A stretch of DNA of 10,725 nt from GCA-003244245 sp039924425 (GTDB taxonomy: Bacteria; Actinomycetota; Actinomycetes; Mycobacteriales; Pseudonocardiaceae): positions 1 through 10,725 of the forward strand of contig JBDTAX010000092.1 of assembly GCA_039924425.1 (NCBI GenBank), written 5' to 3'. Positions within the stretch are counted from its first letter, which is position 1. The number at the start of each line of letters is the position of its first letter. The translations under genes were made by a program, and so were the position numbers. Positions 4,946 to 10,725 of this stretch are shown here, one piece after another. The notes beneath the pieces are model-generated. The model saw nothing but the letters and a program-made list of their open reading frames with translations, made no database searches and was not told the DNA's origin.

Positions 4946-6652
4946 ATGACGGGGCTAGCGCTGTGCGGCGGGACCTACTCCAACCCGTATGCGTTGCGGG
5001 CCTTCGTTCGCGACGCGCGGGCGCGAGGCGCCGACCGGCTGTGGTGCCTGGGCGACTTCGGCGCCTACGGGGCCGAACCGGAGGCGATCTGGCCGTTGCT
5101 TCTCGACAACGGCATCGAGTGCGTCGCCGGCAACTACGAACTCGCCCTCGGCCGAGGGGACCCCGACTGCGGCTGCGGATACGCCGACGCTGACGACAAC
5201 ACCTTCGCCGCGATCGCCTACGACTACACCCGCCGGCACACCTCCGCGGAGTTCGCGGCCTGGATGCGGACTTTGCCCACCGAGCATCGGGAGGTCATCG
5301 ACGGGGTGCGCCTGCACCTGGTGCACGGCTCCCCGCTGGCCGTCAACGACTTCTGGTGGGAATCACTGCCCGAGGCGGCGCACCGGATGCGGGTCGAGGC
5401 CTCCGGCGCGGACGTGATCTGCTGCACGCACTCCGGTCTGCCGTGGGTCAAGCGCCTCGCCGGTGGCCCGCTGGTGGTCAACGTCGGGGTGTTGGGGCGC
5501 CCGGCCAACGACGGCGGCCAGCACGTCTGGTACGCGCTGCTCGACATCGGTAGTCCGATTGCCGGCTCAGCCGGCGGCGCCGGTCACGCCACCGCGCAGC
5601 TCGTGGCGCTGGACTACGACTGGCGCGCGCAGGCCGCCTCGATGCGCGACGCCAGGCTGCCCGCGGCGTTCACCCAGGCCGTGGAGACCGGATGGTGGAC
5701 CACCTGCCTGGAGATCGTGCCGCCGGTGGAACGGTCCCGGGGCCGCTTCCAGCTGTACAAGTCGGCGATGCCGTCCTTCGCTGGCGAGCGGGTGTCCTGG
5801 GGCGCGGCGCCGGAGATCCCGGACGACGGCCTGCCGGTGCTGCCGCTGTTCGGTTCCGCGCTGTTCCCGCCCCGGTTGTGGGTGTACACCAACTTTCACT
5901 GCAACCTGGCCTGCGGCTACTGCTCGGTAGCGTCCTCCCCGAAGGCCCGCCGCCGGGCCCTGGGTCTGGCAAAGTTCCGCGAGCTGGTCGACGAGGCGGT
6001 CGCGGAGGGCTTCACCGAGCTTTACGTCACCGGTGGCGAGCCCTTCCTCGAAGAAGGCCTGGTCGAGATGCTGCTCTACGCCACCGAGCGGCTTGACGTG
6101 GTCTGCCTGACCAACGCCATGCTTTACCAGGGCAGCCGGCGCGCCCAGTTGGCGCGCCTGGCCGGCCGGCCCCGGTTGGTCCTGCAGACCTCGCTGGATG
6201 GCGCCCGGCCCCGTTTCCATGACGCCAACCGGGGGCCGGGCTCTTGGGCCAAGGCGATGGCGGGCCTGGAGCTGGCGCGCTCGCTCGGCTTGCCGGTGCG
6301 GGTCGGCATGACCGAGACGGCCCAGAACGCCGCCGAGGTCGAGCCGCTGCGGGCGCTGCTGGCCACCCAGGGGATAGCTGGCCGTGACGTCGCGGTGCGG
6401 CCGCTGGTCAAGCGCGGTCATTCCGCCGACGGGGTGGTCATCAACACCGGCAACACCGTGCCCGAGCTGACCGTCACCACCGACGGCTGGCACTGGCACC
6501 CCGCCGGCGCCGACCTCGACACCTCGCCGGACATGCTGCTCGCCGGGCCGGACGTCAGCATGGCTGAGGCCAAGCGGCGCGCGGTGGAGTTGTTCCTGCG
6601 GCTGCGTCAGCGCGACGGCTCGTTGCCGCTGATCTACAACTGCGCGGTGTGA
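4946..6652 (+). CDS. Metallophosphoesterase-like / radical SAM fusion protein
   Basis: The protein is 568 residues from ATG 4946; the frame is open upstream, but there it runs antisense to the other radical SAM gene, so this start (or ATG 4916) is preferred. Residues 1-~240 follow a calcineurin-like phosphoesterase plan: LALCGGTYSNPYALRAF, then CLGDFGAYG (34-42), CVAGNYE (59-65), HGSP (127-130), CTHSG (160-164) and VVNVGVLGRPANDG. The usual D-x-H of motif I is absent and GNHD is GNYE, so metal binding is altered or lost. Residues ~310-500 are a radical SAM domain: CNLACGYC (C319, C323, C326), TGGEP (362-366) and LQTSLDG (413-419). The tail contains a DGWHWHPAG element and ends YNCAV, with no obvious extra cluster domain. 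The predicted role is radical modification of an unknown substrate. The MFS gene follows after 10 bp. Confidence 0.85.
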   Translation: MTGLALCGGTYSNPYALRAFVRDARARGADRLWCLGDFGAYGAEPEAIWPLLLDNGIECVAGNYELALGRGDPDCGCGYADADDNTFAAIAYDYTRRHTSAEFAAWMRTLPTEHREVIDGVRLHLVHGSPLAVNDFWWESLPEAAHRMRVEASGADVICCTHSGLPWVKRLAGGPLVVNVGVLGRPANDGGQHVWYALLDIGSPIAGSAGGAGHATAQLVALDYDWRAQAASMRDARLPAAFTQAVETGWWTTCLEIVPPVERSRGRFQLYKSAMPSFAGERVSWGAAPEIPDDGLPVLPLFGSALFPPRLWVYTNFHCNLACGYCSVASSPKARRRALGLAKFRELVDEAVAEGFTELYVTGGEPFLEEGLVEMLLYATERLDVVCLTNAMLYQGSRRAQLARLAGRPRLVLQTSLDGARPRFHDANRGPGSWAKAMAGLELARSLGLPVRVGMTETAQNAAEVEPLRALLATQGIAGRDVAVRPLVKRGHSADGVVINTGNTVPELTVTTDGWHWHPAGADLDTSPDMLLAGPDVSMAEAKRRAVELFLRLRQRDGSLPLIYNCAV

Positions 6653-6662
6653 GGGGGAGGAG

Positions 6663-8135
6663 ATGACCGCTTCGAGTGGCGCGATGCCCACTACGGTGCG
6701 CAGCCTGATCCCGGCGAGGATCGACCGGCTGCCCTGGTCGCCGTTTCATACCCGGATGGTGGTCGCGCTCGGAGTGGCGTGGATCCTTGATGGCCTCGAG
6801 ATCACGGTCGCGAGTGCCATCGCGGACGTGCTGAGCAAGCCCGAGACGCTCAACCTGTCCTCCACTGCGGTCGGCCTGATCGCGACCGCGTACCTGGTCG
6901 GCGAAGTCGTCGGCGCGTTGGTGTTCGGCCGGATGTCGGACAAGTGGGGTCGCCGCAACCTATTCATGATCACGTTGGGTGTCTACCTGATCGGCAGCGG
7001 TCTCACCGCGCTGACCCTGGGCAATGGCGCCGGCTGGCTCGTCTTTTTTTATCTCACTCGCTTTGTCGCCGGTACGGGTATCGGCGGTGAGTATGCGGCG
7101 ATCAACTCCGCGATCGACGAGATGATTCCGGCCCGGTACCGCGGGCGGGTCGACATCGCGGTCAACGGTACGTATTGGGCGGGTGCGATCCTCGGCACGC
7201 TGGGCACATTCATCCTGCTGAACGCGTTGAGTCTCAACATCGGCTGGCGGATCGGCTTTCTCATCGGCCCGGTGCTGAGCCTGGTGATCCTGCTGGTGCG
7301 GCGCAACCTGCCGGAGAGCCCCCGCTGGCAGATCATGAATGGCCGTGCGCGAGCCGCTGAGGAGTCCATCTCCCACATCGAACACGAGGTGGAGCAGTCT
7401 GGGAAGACGGTGCCGTCGCTCGACGAGAGCAAGGCGATCGATTTGCGGCCGGCCGACCAGATTGGTTATCTGGCGTTGGCCAGAGTGTTGTTCCGCGAGT
7501 ACCCGAGTCGGGCCGTGCTCGGCGCCTCGCTGATGATTAGCCAGTCATTCCTTTACAATTCAATTTTCTTCACATACACCCTGGTGCTCGGGAAGTTCTA
7601 CGGCGTGTCAGCGACGTCGGCGCCGCTTTTCCTCATCGTGTTCGCAATCGGGAATCTGATCGGTCCGCTGACAATCGGGCGTTTCTTTGATACAATCGGT
7701 CGCAAGAAGATGATCGCCGGAACGTACATCACCGCCGGTGTTCTGCTGGGCGTCAGCGCTTTCCTGTTCAACGCTGGGCTGCTCACCGCGACGACTCAGA
7801 CGATCTCCTGGTGTGTGATCTTTTTCTTCGCCTCGTCGGGTGCCAGTGCCGCGTATCTCACGGTCAGTGAGATCTTTCCGCTGGAAGTGCGGGCGAAGGC
7901 GATCGCGGTGTTCTTCGCCATCGCCCAGTGCTTCGGTGCGCTCGGCCCGTTCATCTACGGTGCGCTCATCGGTGATGGCTCGCAGCCGTTCAAACTGTTT
8001 CTCGGTTACCTGCTCGGTGCGCTCGTGATGATCGTCGGCGGGCTCGTCGCACTTGTCTGGGCGGTGGATGCGGAAGGCCGGTCGCTGGAGGACATCGCCC
8101 CGCCGCTGGCGGCCCGATCGTCGCCGCTCAGGTAG
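6663..8135 (+). CDS. MFS transporter, metabolite/sugar-porter-like
   Basis: The protein is 490 residues from ATG 6663, with GGGGGAGG immediately upstream as a strong ribosome binding site. The gene is 10 bp behind the fusion gene and almost surely in its operon. It shows the MFS pattern: about 12 hydrophobic helices; an ILDGLEIT segment with D43 and E46 in helix 1; the loop 2-3 signature GRMSDKWGRR (89-98); RFVAGTGIGGEY (133-144); PESPRW (217-222) before a long charged central loop; and the matching GRFFDTIGRKKM in the second half. PESPRW and DGLEI are typical of sugar-porter or acid:proton symporter branches, which usually import, but direction cannot be read. It probably moves the substrate or product of the radical SAM steps. 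Part of the gene around 7540-7700 is less GC-rich than its neighbours. Confidence 0.88.
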   Translation: MTASSGAMPTTVRSLIPARIDRLPWSPFHTRMVVALGVAWILDGLEITVASAIADVLSKPETLNLSSTAVGLIATAYLVGEVVGALVFGRMSDKWGRRNLFMITLGVYLIGSGLTALTLGNGAGWLVFFYLTRFVAGTGIGGEYAAINSAIDEMIPARYRGRVDIAVNGTYWAGAILGTLGTFILLNALSLNIGWRIGFLIGPVLSLVILLVRRNLPESPRWQIMNGRARAAEESISHIEHEVEQSGKTVPSLDESKAIDLRPADQIGYLALARVLFREYPSRAVLGASLMISQSFLYNSIFFTYTLVLGKFYGVSATSAPLFLIVFAIGNLIGPLTIGRFFDTIGRKKMIAGTYITAGVLLGVSAFLFNAGLLTATTQTISWCVIFFFASSGASAAYLTVSEIFPLEVRAKAIAVFFAIAQCFGALGPFIYGALIGDGSQPFKLFLGYLLGALVMIVGGLVALVWAVDAEGRSLEDIAPPLAARSSPLR

Positions 8136-8156
8136 TGCGATGAGCGCGGGTATCCG

Positions 8157-10124
8157 TCATCGGACGAGGGCGGCGTCGGCCGGGAGCCGCCGGATCGCGG
8201 GATGGTAGTACGGGTCGAGCTTGCCGGGCGCGAAGCGGCACAGCTTGATTGCCCACCAGAGGGCAAGGCCCGGGTCGCCCGCCACCTTGTACGAGCCACC
8301 GGCCAGGAGCACCGCATAGCCACCGGCGTCGAGTGCCAGCAGAGTTGCTCGTAACGCGCCGGTGGCAGGGTCCCACAGCCGGGCGGTGCCGTCGGTGGAG
8401 GTGGTGGCGAGCAGGGTGCCGTCGGGGGAGAACGCCACCCCGCGCACCCACCGTGTGTGACCGTGCAGGGTGGTTGTGTGCTTGCCGGTGGCCGGGTCCC
8501 ACAGCCGGGCGGTGTGATCGGCGGAGGCGGTGGCGAGCAGGGTGCCGTCGGGAGAGAACGCCACCCCCCACACCGGGCTGGGGTGGCCAGTCAAGGCGCG
8601 GGCGTGGCGCTGGCCGGTGGCCGAGTCCCACAGCCGGGCGGTGCCGTCGGCGGAGGCGGTGGCGAGCAGGGCGCCGTCGGGGGAGAACGCCACGCCGCTC
8701 ACTTCGCCGCAGTGGCCACTCAGGACGCGCAGCGGATGGCCACTCGCCACGTCGACGATCTCGACGCTTGGTCCGCGTGCCAGGGCGAGCAGGGCGCCGT
8801 CGGGGCGGAACGACACGCTGGACACGTCCCCGGTGGGGGCGATCATCACGTCGGCGGGGTCACGGCCGGCGACCGCGGCCACTGCCAGCTCTGGCGCCGC
8901 ACTGAGGTCGTCGAGTCCCGAGACATTCAGCAGAGCCGCCCGGTCCCACTTGCTACCGGCGAGCAGCGCGCCACCGAGATCTCCCCCGGTCATCAGGACA
9001 CCGGTCAGGTTGGCGCGACGCAGATCCGCGCCCGCAAAGCTCGTCCCCACGAGACGCATACCCCGCAGATCAGCCCCTTGCAGGTTCGCGCCCTGAAAAT
9101 CACCGTCCGTGAGGTCCTGGCCGCGGAGGTCGACGCCGGCCAGCTCCTCGTGGGCGCCGCGGCCCAGGCGCCGGGTGATGGCCAATCCGTTGTGTTTCGC
9201 CATCTGGGCGGCTGCGGGGTCGGCCAGCACGTCCGCTGCCCAGCGGCGGGCCACTTCGTGCCCGGTGAGGTCGCAGACAAAGTCAATCATGAGCGCCGAC
9301 ATCTTCCTGCTATGCAGGGTGTCGGCCATGTGCCCATTCTGGAGCTTCTCGGCTGCCGAATTGGCCACCAGCCACTCCAACACAGACTGGTGTACGAACG
9401 CGAATTCCTCATCGATGCGAACCAGAAGCGTGTCCGCCCCCACCGAATGGGCTGCCTGGTCGGCGGTGAACCTCAGCTCGGTGAGCCGGGTCAGTGTGGC
9501 GGATACCTCGGAGGTGAGCTCCGCCAGCGGAATCGTCGAGGCCGTGCTCGCCCACAATCGCAGGGCCAGCGCGGTGCAGGCAGCCAACCGGTCCTGCTTG
9601 CCCAAGGGCGGCAGACCACCCTGATGCTGATCCCGCTCAGTCTCTCGGAGCAGCCAGCAGTCGACCAGCTCCCGGTAGAGTTCGGCCGCGCTGAGCTGCC
9701 CGTGCTCGGCGTGGATGGCGCGCAACCGCTGCTCGTCCAGGTCCGCGATGAACGACAGCAGCCGCGGATTGCGCGACAGCCCAAGCAGGTCGCGCACGCC
9801 AGCGAGCAACGCGGACCGGGCTTGGGCGGCCCCCATGTTCCCGCGATAATAGTTGGCCAGGAACTGTAGGGTCTGCTCTTTATTAAAGTCTTCCAGCACG
9901 GCCACACGGCTGGTGCCAAGGGCGGCGACCTGATCTCCCAGCGCGGTGCGGATCTGGGCGGTGGAGCGGAAGTGCTGGGGGCGGCTGGTGAGCACGACCT
10001 TGGCATCCTCCTGGACCGCACGAAGCAGGATGTTCAAGTAGTCGGCGGCGTTGTCATAGCCGATTCGCAACTCCAGCTCGTCGAAGCCATCGAACAGCAG
10101 CACGAGCCGTCCCCTGCGGATCAT
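8157..10124 (-). CDS. NACHT NTPase with pentapeptide and WD40 repeats, 5'-truncated
   Basis: The frame extends from the IS30 border (near 10139) to TGA 8157. The first internal ATG (10124) gives 655 residues but lacks a ribosome binding site. Residues 7-17 (LVLLFDGFDEL) are the Walker B of a NACHT domain with its DGxDE signature; VVLTSRPQ (43-50) fits sensor 1. The P-loop (Walker A), which precedes this in the family, is missing, so ATP binding should be lost. Then come a helical region (LSRNPRLLSFIADLD, FAFVHQSVLEWLVA), pentapeptide repeats at ~330-400 (VDLRGQDLTDGDF, ANLQGADLRG), one degenerate and three good WD40 repeats at ~430-595, and a C-terminal cap (GGYAVLLAGGSYKVAGDPG). Such architectures are common in actinomycetes and related to bacterial NLR-like defence proteins. 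Converges on the MFS gene, 21 bp apart. Confidence 0.8.
   Translation of the reverse strand: MIRRGRLVLLFDGFDELELRIGYDNAADYLNILLRAVQEDAKVVLTSRPQHFRSTAQIRTALGDQVAALGTSRVAVLEDFNKEQTLQFLANYYRGNMGAAQARSALLAGVRDLLGLSRNPRLLSFIADLDEQRLRAIHAEHGQLSAAELYRELVDCWLLRETERDQHQGGLPPLGKQDRLAACTALALRLWASTASTIPLAELTSEVSATLTRLTELRFTADQAAHSVGADTLLVRIDEEFAFVHQSVLEWLVANSAAEKLQNGHMADTLHSRKMSALMIDFVCDLTGHEVARRWAADVLADPAAAQMAKHNGLAITRRLGRGAHEELAGVDLRGQDLTDGDFQGANLQGADLRGMRLVGTSFAGADLRRANLTGVLMTGGDLGGALLAGSKWDRAALLNVSGLDDLSAAPELAVAAVAGRDPADVMIAPTGDVSSVSFRPDGALLALARGPSVEIVDVASGHPLRVLSGHCGEVSGVAFSPDGALLATASADGTARLWDSATGQRHARALTGHPSPVWGVAFSPDGTLLATASADHTARLWDPATGKHTTTLHGHTRWVRGVAFSPDGTLLATTSTDGTARLWDPATGALRATLLALDAGGYAVLLAGGSYKVAGDPGLALWWAIKLCRFAPGKLDPYYHPAIRRLPADAALVR
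8342..8750 (-). repeat. Tandem WD40-coding repeats (126-129 bp)
   Basis: Three consecutive WD40 units (GVAFSPDG.LLAT.S.D.TARLWD.ATG) are nearly identical also at DNA level. The segment beginning GAGCAGGG recurs at 8409, 8535 and 8664, that is with spacings of 126 and 129 bp (42 and 43 codons). A fourth, diverged unit lies upstream (SSVSFRPDGALLALARG). The near identity suggests recent unit duplication or homogenisation, and unit number may differ between strains. Confidence 0.8.
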
Positions 10125-10139
10125 GTACCGTAGCTTCTT

Positions 10140-10725
10140 GATGCTTGGTGTCAGCCGGTGGAAGCAATTGATCTTGCGATGATGTCGGCGAAGACTTCCG
10201 CTGGGGTTCGGTAGCCGAGGATACGGCGTGGCCGGTTGTTGAGTTCGGTGGCGACGTGGTTGAGGTAGGTTTGGTCGTCGGTGATCTCGGTGCCCTTGGG
10301 GAAGTACTCGCGGAGCAGGCCGTTGGTGTTTTCGTTGGTGCCGCGCTCCCAGGGTGAGTGGGGTGGGCGAAGTACACCGCCACCTCGGTGGCCAGGGAGA
10401 ACGCGGCGTGGGCGGCCATCTCGCTGCCCTGGTCCCAGGTGAGGGTTTTGATCAGTGCGGTGGGCATGCCGGTCACGGTGGTGATCAGTGCGTCGCGGGT
10501 GGTGGTGGCGTCGCGGCGCCCGGCGGGCAGCGCGACGGGCAGGGTGTAGCGGGAGGTCCGCTCCACCAGGGTCGCCATCGCGCTCTTCCCCGCTTTCCCG
10601 ATCACCAAGTCGCCCTCCCAGTGCCCGGGCACGGCCCGGTCGGTGACTTCGGCGGGCCGGGCGTCGATGCTGGTCATGCCCACGATCCGGGCTCCCGGTG
10701 AGCGCGTGCGGCCCCGCGGGCGGCG
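10140..10725 (-). mobile_element. IS30-family insertion sequence, 3' part
   Basis: The element is defined by its IS30 transposase, whose end lies at 10151; the IS boundary should be within a few tens of bases below that. The NACHT frame resumes at about 10139-10130 (KLRYMIRRG), so I place the edge near 10140 by inference. The other end, the terminal inverted repeats and any target duplication are outside the window or not recognisable. The element sits in the 5' part of the NACHT gene with its transposase in the same orientation. Confidence 0.75.
10151..10725 (-). pseudogene. IS30-family transposase, frameshifted, 5' end beyond window
   Basis: Two reading frames together give a normal IS30 C-terminal half. 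The first, open from the window edge, has RPAEVTDRAVPGHWEGDLVIG with the first catalytic Asp (10609-10611) and TLTWDQGSEM with the second (10432-10434). At the run of four C (plus-strand G 10360-10363) the frame is lost: it reads HPTHPGSAA and becomes nonsense. With one more C the protein would continue HPHSPWERGTNENTNGLL, REYFPKGTEITDDQ, NNRPRRILGYRTPAEVF and end at TGA 10151-10153. The catalytic Glu (10331-10333) would then be 33 residues after the second Asp, the DD(33)E spacing of the family. The transposase is therefore inactive here, unless the missing base is a homopolymer sequencing error. Confidence 0.85.

Noticed and set aside
3415..5193. Long plus-strand open frame (592 codons)
   Set aside because: It is antisense to the radical SAM gene and its translation is rich in His, Arg, Pro and Val without family motifs, a shadow of GC-rich third positions.
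5567..6691. Long minus-strand open frame (374 codons)
   Set aside because: It is antisense to the MPE/radical SAM fusion, which has clear catalytic motifs; the minus frame is low-complexity.
8457..9869. Long plus-strand open frame (470 codons)
   Set aside because: It is antisense to the NACHT/WD40 gene; its apparent repeats mirror the WD40 DNA repeats.

Overview
The window is high-GC DNA with GTG starts, GC-rich third codon positions and few T-tract terminators. Its proteins (a DUF6398-type ~600-residue protein, a NACHT/pentapeptide/WD40 protein and an actinobacterial-style IS30 transposase) point to an actinomycete. I cannot name the genus, and chromosome versus plasmid is not decidable. 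No rRNA, tRNA or CRISPR array is visible.

Layout. (1) 1-214: the last codons of an upstream plus-strand gene, then two perfect tandem copies of a 53-bp unit, each with an inverted repeat. (2) 215-1996 (-): a large conserved actinobacterial protein of unknown function. (3) 2090-2832 (+): a palindromic operator/promoter, a 59-residue single-pass membrane protein, a 17-bp perfect hairpin, a 135-residue unknown protein and a second hairpin just after its stop. (4) 3385-2672 (-): a two-gene unit, an RHH-type small protein followed by a 137-residue ORF, preceded by a perfect 16-bp palindrome. (5) 3457-8135: a metabolic island. A stand-alone radical SAM protein (-) lies back to back, with only 19 bp between starts, with a metallophosphoesterase-like/radical SAM fusion (+). 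The fusion is followed 10 bp later by an MFS transporter with a strong ribosome binding site. (6) 8157-10139 (-): a NACHT NTPase with pentapeptide and WD40 repeats whose 5' part, including the Walker A region, is missing where an IS30 element abuts it. (7) About 10140-10725 (-): the 3' part of that IS30 element, with a one-base frameshift in the transposase between the second and third catalytic residues.

How the genes may work together. The two radical SAM proteins and the transporter look like one small pathway: two radical-based modification steps, a calcineurin-like fold that has lost several usual metal ligands, and transport of a product or precursor. The substrate cannot be read from sequence. 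The NACHT protein belongs to an architecture associated with bacterial NLR-like defence, but this copy is probably inactive. The RHH pair has the organisation of a small autoregulated or toxin-antitoxin-like module, unproven. Small orphan genes, dense palindromes, a degraded IS and a broken defence gene mark this as an accessory region.
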